Source: a virus
Length of the DNA: 42,741 bases
Reading direction: 5' to 3' (one strand)
IMG/VR virus record: IMGVR_UViG_3300030329_001707
Location: 1 to 42,741 of that record
Below the pieces are notes generated by a model, which saw only the letters and a program-made list of their open reading frames with translations, was not told where the DNA came from and ran no database searches. Positions within the stretch are counted from its first letter, which is position 1. Every line of letters starts with the position of its first letter. Shown here piece by piece: positions 20,801 through 28,800 of this stretch. The translations under genes and the position numbers were made by a program.

Positions 20801-22834
20801 TTCGCTAACAGCACTAGGCGGAGCAGGTGGTTTTGCAGATTCGGTTTTAGGAGCCGGAACAACATCGGGTTTGGAAGCAGGAACAGCTTCAGGTTTAACA
20901 ATTGGAGCAGCTTCTTCGGGAGTAACAACAACCTTTGCATCCTGGACTTCAGGCTCAGTCTTATCTTTTTGGGGCTGTTCAGCAACACTATCTTCTCTTC
21001 TGCGTCCACCTACCCACGTTCGCTGACGAGGAGGAGGCGCAGGTTCAAGACCAACAACTTGCTCGGTTGCTCTTGCTGCTTCAGCCGCTTGTTCTTTAAG
21101 ACTAGTTTTTGCTCCCCCTGGTTGAGTTCTGGGAGCAATAGTTATAAGGCGATCTGCTTGCAACCAAACATCAAGGTTAACTGTTGCCGGAATTTTAAAG
21201 TGTTCAGCAAGCTGTTCCGAAGTAAGTCCTGTAAGACCTTCCTTCTTCCTGTATGCATTAACTTCTCTTAGGAATCTTCCAGAATATTGCGCCCACTTAA
21301 TTGCAGCATCGTATTCAAGCTGCAATTCTTTAAGTTCCCTTCGAGACATCTTTGACGGATCTTTCCCGCCAAGAAAGTTTTGGTCTCTAGGTCCAGGTCT
21401 AGACGTTAGAATTTCTATAGCACGCTTTGTATCAATTTCTACACGGCCAGTTTTGAATGTCCTACCTCTAAAACCCAAAGACAAAAGTGATAGCATTGCA
21501 AGATTTTGGACTTCCTGATCCCATGTGCCAATTAATTCATGGCCTTCCATATAACCAAGCTGCTGCAATCCCGCTTCAACACCTTTAAGGCTGACATAAC
21601 CAGTAGCTCCACCAACAGCGGATGCAGGAATAGTAGATAGAATATGGGCTTGAGCGGCTTTATCTCCTGCTCTTACAGCATCAGCATAAGCCTTAGATCC
21701 TCTTCGCACACCAGTTCCAACAATATAAGAACCGGGAACAGCGAAACCAATAAACTCTCCACTAGCCACTTGGTTAGGATGCAGATCTCTAGATGTGGCA
21801 AACTTTTCAGCAAGTTCAGAATGTTGCTCTGCAAGATCAAGAACCTCATCCATAGTCCAACTAGCTACCATAGAAGCAACTACACCACCAGCAGTCGTGC
21901 CAACATGCTCTACAAATGGGCCAATAAGAGGTATGCGGCCTACAAGTGGACGCAAAGCTTTTCCAGTAAGTTTTGCTCCAAGAGGAAATGCAGCAAAGGA
22001 AGTTGCCCCTTTAGAAATACCCCATGTATATGCAAAACCTGGAACAGCTTGAATGATTTTCAATTCTTCTTCAGTGAAATTGGTATTTTGAAACGCTTCC
22101 CAATCAGCAGCATCTGAAAGAAGCTCCTCAGCATCTTCAGGAGACATGACCTCATCTTGAACAGCAAGCCTGACCGCTGATTCAAATCTATTAGGATCTA
22201 TTTGTATTTCAGGTCCATGCATTCGATAAGGCTTATCGCCTTCATCAAAAAGATATGGCTGCATTTCTTTAATTTGAACAATTCTTTCCAAAGGCCACAA
22301 TGGACTATCGGAAAAATCTTGGCCCAAACCAATAGAGTTTTCCCATTCAAGTGCAGCAGCATCCATTTCTTCAGTAGAAAGATTTCCAAGCCTTGCGTTT
22401 ACATACCTCTCTGCCCTTTTACGTTCTTCTACTCCAGCAAAATTGGAGTACAAATCGTTAATTCGGTATTGGGAATAAAGCCTTGGATTTTTATATGGAT
22501 CAGATCCGCCAGTTTCATTAAACCATTTCTTCGATGAATCGGGAGAAAACAAATCTTCAGCTTCGTACTTTACTGACCATTGGGCATGAGCAGAAGTATC
22601 CGTACCGCCAAACAGAACATCAGACAACGAGCCAACAGACTCCTCCGAAGACTTGCCTTTAGCATAAGAAAAACCTCGAGAATAAACATCGGCCAAAATC
22701 TGATTAGAATCTCTTGTAATAGACGGACTTTCTTGAGTGTCTACAAGAGTTTCATTTTGGCTTGAAACGATTTGTTCTTTAGGATCTTCTTCTTTAAAGA
22801 TATCGAAGAAATCATTAACGCTACTGGTTGTCAC
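11873..22834 (-). CDS. Giant polyvalent protein: DNA methyltransferase + Strawberry-notch helicase + large C-terminal region
   Basis: 3653 residues from a GTG at 22834 (GGAG seven bases upstream, 14-base overlap with the previous gene); an earlier start at 22870 would add 12 residues. Residues up to about 480: mixed region with Gly/Ala-rich hydrophobic stretches (GPFVEHVGTTAGGVVASMVA). About 640-800: Pro/acidic linker. About 1050-1250: N6-adenine-type methyltransferase with EPSAGTGAL and NPPF. About 1330-1450: Pro/Gly/Glu linker. About 1530-2150: superfamily 2 helicase with DGTGVGKSR (Walker A), LFDESHMM, YLSATGATT and QALGRTHRSNQ, the last diagnostic of Strawberry-notch helicases. About 3000-3653: helical region with membrane-like segments and a conserved-looking end. 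Comparable multidomain proteins (DarB of P1, 'polyvalent proteins') are ejected with phage DNA and counter restriction. It occupies a quarter of the genome. Virion location is inferred from its neighbours. Confidence 0.85.
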   Translation of the reverse strand: MTTSSVNDFFDIFKEEDPKEQIVSSQNETLVDTQESPSITRDSNQILADVYSRGFSYAKGKSSEESVGSLSDVLFGGTDTSAHAQWSVKYEAEDLFSPDSSKKWFNETGGSDPYKNPRLYSQYRINDLYSNFAGVEERKRAERYVNARLGNLSTEEMDAAALEWENSIGLGQDFSDSPLWPLERIVQIKEMQPYLFDEGDKPYRMHGPEIQIDPNRFESAVRLAVQDEVMSPEDAEELLSDAADWEAFQNTNFTEEELKIIQAVPGFAYTWGISKGATSFAAFPLGAKLTGKALRPLVGRIPLIGPFVEHVGTTAGGVVASMVASWTMDEVLDLAEQHSELAEKFATSRDLHPNQVASGEFIGFAVPGSYIVGTGVRRGSKAYADAVRAGDKAAQAHILSTIPASAVGGATGYVSLKGVEAGLQQLGYMEGHELIGTWDQEVQNLAMLSLLSLGFRGRTFKTGRVEIDTKRAIEILTSRPGPRDQNFLGGKDPSKMSRRELKELQLEYDAAIKWAQYSGRFLREVNAYRKKEGLTGLTSEQLAEHFKIPATVNLDVWLQADRLITIAPRTQPGGAKTSLKEQAAEAARATEQVVGLEPAPPPRQRTWVGGRRREDSVAEQPQKDKTEPEVQDAKVVVTPEEAAPIVKPEAVPASKPDVVPAPKTESAKPPAPPSAVSEPLAETKTPVESTSAKEDAIESLLHSGQFASEADITEADITKEIARNMGLDVDAVDKARKESEVEQAKQDPDPAAPQERYIPSDLFPGAMIDTDTNTITSREEINRKQSDMAEPVAEPTAQSSYKFRPLSESIPGAALDFRDSEIAERADKLGDKFAKEFIQESSKARANLDKFIEEARKEELEEGDLEGAQFNLEKLNPDRTDFSREELIEQAYLENAVNRVRRIERKALEKAENEKYFEEDKRPITEEERQEVIDKPYGEKTEHDIVTAVREGREFLQKWHAEKEAEKQKQIDEVEAEKSLQSVIDLSYPLAGRVREAIKDSDVSQKDIRQWARETMGEDYKPREASDIVEAHQNRVYFQEQRPEAADSIDPQTARSEEQIAFQQFSTPPKLANFVADLSLISPGDIVLEPSAGTGALVSAAISKAPGEISVYANEIDPARAKLIEDFIGGEISTPEFRASLKSVTKEDAEHIDALLEKVMGSEKPSVVVMNPPFSRRGDKSTKRDIHTGGRHVTAALNAVQDGGRVVAIVGGGMRGSGGMLPTSKAHKEWFEKTLENATIKSIFQIPGKAYSSMGTKFNTNVMVIDKVATGQKLEDIPINKMTVPQWESIGNFPFKSNPLQVKSDNPLKREQLGAEKTIETQTESAEVVGRPTGEAVPEPSGQARPEGRVQPDAGIVEPQTGELGAGEPASITGEGRGVGVVAEPTEGIPGQARPEPAPEKAIPEGGAQVPAEGVEQPAAGRGEPVSTEPSGEQPLDISTAPNANKPDATSVRSRIDTLYANREAALKDDQGAFRVYKPNVEVKDSKQHPGTLVESKAMSAIAPPPVEADVKVPNKIVKDGSISDVQIEAVALASAAHETVFPNGTRQGFFCGDGTGVGKSRIVAGIILDNFYKGRKKSVLVTKNESLVKDFKDLFEELDPNVKVLSISETKKDDQIPSDFEGVVVMTYGIMGRAWDDAKKTSPRLSQVYRWLEIEAGTGKPVIDFDGPILFDESHMMGNATETKGARGAIKASKQGIAGVSFTNRFENARVTYLSATGATTLNNLAYAGARMGLWGTGTQFANMSQFFDNITAAGMSGLEIVAQDLKARGLYLARTISMQDVEVRDPIVHNLTPQEEEMYTNISDQWGKVMSVMEDVLRDQVGDKNLSKARGNVASTFYGTTLRFFQQFINGLKAPALVADAKRELENGNAVVIQLTNTGESQAKSKRLAAKEAGLEETDLEMSMKDIFMDYVEKSFPIHRMEVVEDQDGREIVRKVEDSSGNPVVDPSALRRRDMLMSEIADMSFPQNALDYIIQEFGEDGIAEITGRTERRVFDEEGVARLQKRGSKANEVEEKRFTSGQVYALVFSNAGATGKTYSAEKSFANQRRRVHYMFQPDWRADTTVQALGRTHRSNQTSAPIVKVVNTNVEGEKRFTSAIIKKLEQMGALTRGSRSASGGSVFDARSNLDSDNGRAALQQLFKDIHNNKVPPFDIDYLENNMGLKITTPEGDLKKALPNVGQFMNRVMMLPPERQDMIMEEFNQNWELIDQKQREEGTLDVGMQEIPGISIVKTDDIIISQEDKGSDLRMVKLEVESEPVLREYRKTRFGAVLDLQNNTPYMIVNKKTEIVGGRYQDQYILQGPLVLSQRRKIVAASIDNPEKFRRLDEAEAKNMFDSQEPGTQMDSHYIVTGALLQHWTRFDRKNFKIRRAVTNDGEQILGLEVNKTKANQLMEDAGKAFDLPAGILDPQMALDNLRSGAAKLIRFANGFIIRTRKMDEQNFIVVMASATSEMDSGTRDMLGLPHRTRGTKNIAHLPQDPQESFRAMQKIYNMTKPVSYTGTVMSSVDNRPMTGGGGGAASVSALLHPRPFDAMGATGKPGSVIGPRGEVTDPVRSAVDMVGDDRKPSVGNRSPINMVPERFRDEYKRSGQGVGKTRTVIDSIKMGSEFVKRLITRGNFEHLPQGRYGEIRNLLRDLSQSRAKSVDEAIDIIVRTAKMMNNKDYQIFTQKVIIDDFIAMREEDPEIGLPWGVTEEELTQWSSTVNEYVAGNESIKAAIKYRNYAWGVVRDSYIHQAKEAGWKSADSKLTRKDYFPHMVLKHANKKSKSFADAKPLSMPTQRGYLRQRTGSEEAINANYHQAEFSVLQQVLTDIETMRIIGEIRKKEGIIETLKKQATQMNIQAAVAADFGLAPNENPTPDMIDTFLGRVGRKTAIGFSTIINALATGDAPKAPFEWFEVLEDAAIQAKMKSIQEGDMEEFTLSSLSLGEKEMPLLYQYMSWIMKQSDIEVGTESTHELAKLGAATIFKGTAEKRAAIAQGARSRGEYVTWRDLIPEGYTEYRLRDELAPMYKAFALSDQIAYELLEQKEMSIPANALQEVMAQGKQYDPEVLPERIVKQLDTEARKAKARSDKDTRSIIIRGLDKVTSAWRRWTLLNPIAAASYNIRNMTEVGKVAIIEPGVMMNLPEAAWQLTLLFLNPEKASADAAYWKKKGGLRSLPSRIELQNLANKTNLKKLKALRNRGAWDFTKGVPTMPFRIYWNTVTKFTEFREALMRFSAYTYYLKHARKNNGNITRLGASGRKEIRAIEKNEDKAFKMSDDLLGAYGDISQLGQHGRQSLIPFWSFRESNMKAYAKAIHNKFLMAIAKGRMTYDFMNKMPLLKYTPIPAAAGIGRSLLGALAGVAGVLLAEELLHYWWNEEYHADLIDDVPEHVKRGNYVILGRDEEGNALYFNRTGTIQDFYETIGLGSAAWTAEKYLRGEDIEFQKEVQKSAKQTFQNYWDMVGPAWKMPLAAAGIDTFPNVFEGKVMTPEQRIHAMAKIWSLESASRWIMDAPDRSFKDQWTKRMANAIEPNRAAYQLTRNEVSEWMDENGITRTHSINQSGARPDALRRMREAQWYEDKHEFATAFLDYAMTFESGEDMVAARNQSIKYLHPLGALNDEQKQAYMSQITPEQERMYDKAQLYWETRIAEGFWDYVDEVDRAGLLELPE

Positions 22835-25055
22835 TATTGTTCTCCGGGGTATAAATGCCCAATTCAACAAGATGTGCCATCAGGCCTTCTTTAGTAAGCT
22901 GGCCCGTTTGCAATGCCTGAATCAATTTATGAGTAATTTCTTTGGCTGTAGTACCAGGAGGCATTGATGGATGTACAGCAAGCTGCTCAATCATATTGTC
23001 ATCAACAAACGGAACAACGCTTTTGAGAGCGTTAGTCATTTGTATCGTTTCGGAATCTGGACTTGCAGTACCAGCAGTTGCCAATCCTGATGGTTCTGCA
23101 AATTGATCTATAGTCCATTGTGCTACATCTCTAATTGTTTGACCTATGCCTAAACCAGCGTCTTTTGCCTTTTCCAAAGCACCACTTTCATCTGTAGGTT
23201 TAGTTGATTCTGGAGATTTTTTAGATCCAACAGACATTGCCTGTTCCTCTGTTATTCCAGCGCCAGTCGAATGCATAGCTGTAATTGCATCCATAGCTTC
23301 AATCCATTCTGGACTACCTAACTGAGTTGGATCTCCGGCAATGGTCCTGGCTTTTTCATACAAGGAAACAGAAGATTCTCCTTGTCCCATGCCAATCTCT
23401 GTATGGTCTTCAACAGATGACTGTGAAGCCTTAATTGCTTTTCCTGAAGCAGATTGCCATCTATTCATCCAATAAGATTTAGGAGGAACATTTTCCCAAT
23501 AAGCCCCATGAGCAACTAATTGGATTTGCTCATAAAAGGAATCAAAATCATCTGTGTCCGAAGGCGCGAATTCAGAATTTGAGGTAAATTTATTCCAAGC
23601 ACTATCTGGATTACTGTCACCCGAAACAGAAGTAGCTGCCAATCTTTCAATTCCAGAAAGTACGCTTTCAGAAGCAGGGCTGCTATTAGCGAATCTATTC
23701 AAATCCTGATTGCCCATATAAGATCTATGCTGAATATTCTTTCTCATAGATGTGGCAACCATTTGCTGATTAAGCGTATTAATTCTATCTTGAAGTTCTG
23801 AAATAGTATTTGCTTTATTAACGCGCCCTTCCCGAGTAAATGGCGTAACTTTATGCAATTCTTCTAATTGTGCATTTAAGGCTTTAAGCTGGTCTCCCTG
23901 AAGTTCTAAAGAAGAATCATGTTGAGAATCAATTTGAGAAGTCCTTCTCCCAATAGCATCATTTTCAAATGCACCTATATTTTTAAGGTCTTTATGTATA
24001 TTGTCAAGAAATTTGCCATCGCCATGCGCAACCACTTGAACCATTCGATCATATTGCTCAGGAGTAATAACTCCATTTGACAAAAGTAAATTCAACCTTT
24101 CAATGTTTCCGGCGGCAGCAGCCAGATTTCCCTGTTCAGTCTGGAAACGAGCCATTTCACGAAGAGTTTCTGAATCGTTCCATTTTGCAGCAGCACGAAT
24201 GCGATCATCTTGGATAGCAACAAGACCCATGATTTCTTTAAGACCGCCTGGACCCATAAAACTCCATCGACCATCTTTATTCTGGACGGGGTTAAGTCCT
24301 TGCCCTGTAGGATCCCGGTATACCCTAAATCCTTGAGGAAACATTCCTATTTGAGTGCTTCCCGGCTGAGTTACTCCTGATCCCTGGGGCATCTGGAATC
24401 CACCAGCATTTGACGGAAAAGACATTGGCGCACCAGATTGAGAAACAGTTTGGCCTTGAGATTGAGATTTTTGTTCAGCCCGAGATTGGCCCCTATCTTT
24501 AACGTCTTGCCTATTTTTAGCTTGAGTATCTTCTTTAGAACTCGAATCCTTTTTTCCCGTCAATGAAATGCCCAAAGCATTAGCCATTTCAGAAACAGTC
24601 ATTTGCTGATCCGAATCATCCTTTTCTTCTCCAGCCATTTTCTTTTTAGGCGTATCCTTTTTCTTTGGTGCATCACCCTCCCCCTCGCCGGATTTATCCG
24701 ATTTAGAAGTATCACCAAAGTCTGCAATAGCAACACCAGATTTAGCCGCTTCTTCGCCATAGGCCTCAGCAAGAGTACTCATAGCTCCTAAAGTAGCCTT
24801 ACCCTTCGCAACCATTCTTCGTTCTTGCGCCCATTCGCCCAACGCGCCACCATAAAGCACATCTTCAAACAGCTTTCCAGCCGCTGGAGCATAAACTTCT
24901 GTAGCCATATTGAACAAAAATTTATCATAGATATTTCTTTGTTCAGTCTGGAAATTTCTACTATCTCTATAAAAGGCTTCATAGTTTGCCTGAGCCTGCT
25001 GTTGCTGCTGGCTTCCAGACATAACCATATTGACCAAATCGAATCCACCTGCCAT
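22821..25055 (-). CDS. Internal virion/ejection-type protein
   Basis: 744 residues. N-terminal MAGGFDLVNMVMSGSQQQQQ with a Gln-rich helix, then a hydrophobic-helical part, a highly charged disordered stretch (residues about 115-215, Lys/Glu/Asp/Ser with KKKDTPKKK), and a long helical body (MARFQTEQGNLAAAAGNIER, LKALNAQLEELHKVTPFTRE). This composition and its place between the tail proteins and the giant protein match podovirus internal/ejection proteins, which form a conduit for DNA entry. No transglycosylase or lysozyme motif is evident. Family unassigned. Confidence 0.6.
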   Translation of the reverse strand: MAGGFDLVNMVMSGSQQQQQAQANYEAFYRDSRNFQTEQRNIYDKFLFNMATEVYAPAAGKLFEDVLYGGALGEWAQERRMVAKGKATLGAMSTLAEAYGEEAAKSGVAIADFGDTSKSDKSGEGEGDAPKKKDTPKKKMAGEEKDDSDQQMTVSEMANALGISLTGKKDSSSKEDTQAKNRQDVKDRGQSRAEQKSQSQGQTVSQSGAPMSFPSNAGGFQMPQGSGVTQPGSTQIGMFPQGFRVYRDPTGQGLNPVQNKDGRWSFMGPGGLKEIMGLVAIQDDRIRAAAKWNDSETLREMARFQTEQGNLAAAAGNIERLNLLLSNGVITPEQYDRMVQVVAHGDGKFLDNIHKDLKNIGAFENDAIGRRTSQIDSQHDSSLELQGDQLKALNAQLEELHKVTPFTREGRVNKANTISELQDRINTLNQQMVATSMRKNIQHRSYMGNQDLNRFANSSPASESVLSGIERLAATSVSGDSNPDSAWNKFTSNSEFAPSDTDDFDSFYEQIQLVAHGAYWENVPPKSYWMNRWQSASGKAIKASQSSVEDHTEIGMGQGESSVSLYEKARTIAGDPTQLGSPEWIEAMDAITAMHSTGAGITEEQAMSVGSKKSPESTKPTDESGALEKAKDAGLGIGQTIRDVAQWTIDQFAEPSGLATAGTASPDSETIQMTNALKSVVPFVDDNMIEQLAVHPSMPPGTTAKEITHKLIQALQTGQLTKEGLMAHLVELGIYTPENNSDNQ

Positions 25056-25073
25056 TATAAATCTCCAGTTTTA

Positions 25074-25895
25074 TCAGCTAAACAACCATCCGCCAAGTCC
25101 CAATCCGAGGGAGCCAGCAAACATAGGAGCAAATACATCGGTAACTAGTCCGCTTTGGCCGGGACTACTCATCCACTGGTTTTGACCAGGACCAAAGTTT
25201 TGACCAAGATACTGCTGACTTTGCCAATTAAATTCAGGAATAGGATTCATCATCGGCTCATAATTAGCAAGAATCTGTTCTTTAAACGAAGTATAAGCAC
25301 GCTCTGCCTCTTGTTTCCCACGATCAATAGCTGATCTTCCTTGCCTGATAGAAGCCATTCCAGTATTAAGTCCGGTTGTATACTGGCTTTCAGCCTGCGC
25401 CGTACTATCTGATTTCCATTGAGCAAGATCTTGATTAGCTTTGTTTTCTTTAGTGTCAATAGCACCTTGCTGCTGATCATAAACAGTAGTTCCCATCATT
25501 CCTCGACGGGCCAAACTAACTCGGTTAGTTCCTCTAGCTGTCACTGCAGTTGACGCAATATCTTCTTTTTGGCTATCGTATTCGGATCCAATTCTTGACA
25601 AAGCAGTATCTCTTTGCTCTCCAAGCATTGCTTTAAGATCGGCTTCTTGCTGATCAAAATAAGCATATTGATCGTCAAGATAACCCAATTCTCTTTCATA
25701 ACCCAATTTAGCCTCATCCAGTTGACCAAAAACTTTATCTTGCATATCAGCCATATATTGATACATAGCTTGCTGTTGCTGTTGCTGATACTGTGCAAAA
25801 GCATTCTGGCCCCAACCTTGTCCCCAAGGAGTAGTTTGATATTCAGGACTTGCACCAAACAACCATCCACCTAGATCGTCAAAAAAATTACCCAT
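25074..25895 (-). CDS. Gln-rich internal virion-like protein
   Basis: 273 residues. Trp/Gly-rich ends (MGNFFDDLGGWLFG and GSLGLGLGGWLFS) surround a long polar helix rich in Gln, Tyr and Asp (QQQQQAMYQYMADMQDKVFG, YERELGYLDDQYAYFDQQEA). The two matching GGWLF termini may be membrane-active or subunit-contact sites. Small helical proteins with an N-terminal glycine loop next to the nozzle gene are typical inner-core proteins of podoviruses (functional counterpart of T7 gp14). Inferred by place and composition only. Confidence 0.55.
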   Translation of the reverse strand: MGNFFDDLGGWLFGASPEYQTTPWGQGWGQNAFAQYQQQQQQAMYQYMADMQDKVFGQLDEAKLGYERELGYLDDQYAYFDQQEADLKAMLGEQRDTALSRIGSEYDSQKEDIASTAVTARGTNRVSLARRGMMGTTVYDQQQGAIDTKENKANQDLAQWKSDSTAQAESQYTTGLNTGMASIRQGRSAIDRGKQEAERAYTSFKEQILANYEPMMNPIPEFNWQSQQYLGQNFGPGQNQWMSSPGQSGLVTDVFAPMFAGSLGLGLGGWLFS

Positions 25896-25896
25896 T

Positions 25897-28800
25897 TCAA
25901 GAACTCCTATTCCTTACATTGCCAGCAACAGCTAGTGTTGCCGTAATTGATTCCAAAGACCAGGGCAAAGCAGATTCATTTGTATGAATTTTTACAAATA
26001 TAGATTGGCCTCTAGCCCTTGTATAATCCCAAAGATTTCTACCAGATCCCCAAGTTTTACTAATTACAGGACTGCTGTGTTTAGCTTCTTCAGCAGTATC
26101 GCCAACATATATATCGTAATTAACAGACGGTGAATCTTTATCCAAAACGGAACAAATACGAACCAATTTGGTTTCTGTTACTTCGTCTACAAGCAATGGT
26201 CCAATCCAAACATAACTGTCGATTGGAATTTGATCATCATGCAAAGCATTATTATCAAAGGTTCTAAGCCACCCATCCCATCCACCAATTAACATACCTC
26301 TACGATCATTATCTTTATCAGGATAAAAATGAGCATAAGAGGGGCCATATCCTGACGGATATTCCTGCTTCCAAAATGCATCTGCTCTTTCATCGTAAAA
26401 GTAATGCATTGATTTTGTTCCCAAATCAAACAGAGGGATTAGGAATATGTGTATACCAGTTAGATTAATGTCGTAAACCATATTTACGTCATAAGTTCCA
26501 AGAGGCAAATTCAAAAATTCCCTATCGTATTTTCCCATATTGACTTTATTTGTCTGGTCAATATTAAATTCGTTTGGGGTAACTCGATATAAACCATCAC
26601 TACCAAAGAAATACAAGGTTTTATTTGGGGCGTAACAATAAGAATTTTGTCCAAGAATTCCAATATCCCTAGACAACGCCTGCATAGTAGAACCATCAGC
26701 AAAAGGATCGTCTGTTAGAACATATATAGAATCACTGCAACCAAACACAAACTTAGTTCCGTCTTTGGGGAATATGCAAGTAATCGGATCTCCGATTTCA
26801 GCTAAACCCGTAGAGTTACCAGAAACAGGATTAGACGGATCTCCATCACCATCGTTGTCACCTGTATTCCACCTATATGGATCTGCTGTCGCACTCATCC
26901 ACCAGTTGTTTGGCTCGTCATCTTTACCAGACAAAACAAGTCTGGACATATAAGAACTAATTAATGAAGGTTTAATTGCGTCTCCCTGATTGCCTCCTGG
27001 CAACTGAGGACTAGATTCACCTGCATCAATACACATTTGCCACCAATCCTCAACAGTAAAATCGTCAGGATTAACTCTAGACCAATTTTTACCGTCAGCA
27101 AAATAGTAATGTCCAAGGAAAGGCTGGCCATCAATACGGTTTCCCGTAGGAGTTTTTGCGTTTTCTGTTACGGTTAGATCTTGAAATACCTTGTTATCTT
27201 GAGAAAGGAAAACCGTTGATTCACTATTACCGCTATCGTAATTTCTTCCAAGAGCAACCGTTGTTTTGATAGTATTTCCAGTAGCATCAACACCTTTCCA
27301 AGAAATATCAACAAAATAAGGCTCATACCAAGTCCTTAGCCAATCTCCGCCAATTTCTTGTCTAAAAAGAAGTTGAAGCGGCTTTTCGCAACGAACCCAA
27401 CCAGTAGTTGCAGTATCACTAACAGACGGATTGGTTCCATCTCCTGCAAAGAAGGTTTTACCTGGGCCTCCGTAAAAAGGTCTAAATTGATCTTCTAACC
27501 AATGTATGTTTTGATCGTAAGTTTCATTAAAAGTTGAATTCATTTTATCCCAAGTACTTGTTGAAGCATTATCAGGATTTGAATCATAATCAGCATCGGC
27601 ATAACTAGCGTGATAACTTGTTTTTAACAAACTTGTAGCACATCTTTCAACTATGCCGTATTTCAGAGAAGGCGCAAGATTAATACCACCAGAAGCACTA
27701 GCATTTGCTTTAGGAATATATTCCGTCATATCAATATTTTGATTGCTTGCAGCAGGTAATGATGTCATTGCGTCGGAAGAAAAAACCTGATCACCATCAT
27801 AATTAGACGTATTTACAACTGGATAAGCTGTCTGCTGATCTCTAAAATAAATATGATATTCTTTGCCGCCATGAGTAAATTTCAAATCGTCTCTGTAACT
27901 ATTAATAGTATCGTATACTTTTTGAAATACTCTATTTCCACTGTGATCATAAAATATAAACCCTAAACTTTTGGGCCAAATTTCATTGGAAACAGTTTGA
28001 ACTAAACAAGTATGCCTTCTGTCTGTTGCAAGATCATTTCCATTATCAATAGCGCCCACAGAAGTTCCATCTATATCTGTTCTCAAATACTGTTCATTTT
28101 GATTGGTCTGAGGATCATACATATTCAATTTGTCAACTTTGGTTCCGGCGATATTCCCATTAAAATCTTTTCCTAGCTTAACAGCTTCCCCATTGACAAA
28201 TAACTGCAAATATTCCCCATCATAAGAGACATCTATGTTATACATTTTCCGCTCTCGTTTTGGGGTATGGTAAAACAAACCCTCCTTTTCTCTGTCAAAT
28301 GGACCCTGACGACCATTTGTACCAATCCAGGTTCCGCTAGGCCATTGGATATTATTAGAAAAGCCAATAGGATTTTCATCCATACATTTATTAGTATACC
28401 TGTAATAACCACTGCTACTCATCCACGGAAATTTTTCTGAAGAAATATTAAATCTTCTTGCCGCATTTCCGTTAAGAACTTTCCAATGTTCTGTACTAGT
28501 ACTATTAGCAATTTTATATGGAGTGGTTTTAGTTACAATTAAATTTTGTTCCCATCCAGAACCAGTTTCTCCGCCAGTTGCAATACACCCATCTCCATTC
28601 ACATTTTCAAAACCAATAAATACAGCCGGGCTTAAATCAGTATTCGAATTAACAACTGATTCATCTGGATTAATTTGCCCTTTTGCAAATACGCAAATAC
28701 CGTATCTTATAGCTTGCGATGTGTTTCCGCCTTCTTCAAAACAAATATCAACAGCTTTAAAAGCATTACTTCCCTTATCTTCCCATATGTTATCCGTAGC

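Noticed and set aside
20720-21271. Long plus-strand reading frame inside the giant gene
   Set aside because: Ser/Phe/Arg-rich shadow of the opposite strand's linker region; no ribosome site and no domain.
11873-22834. N4-type virion RNA polymerase
   Set aside because: Length is similar (about 3500 residues) and the position is alike, but the visible motifs are methyltransferase and Strawberry-notch helicase; I see no RNA polymerase motifs.
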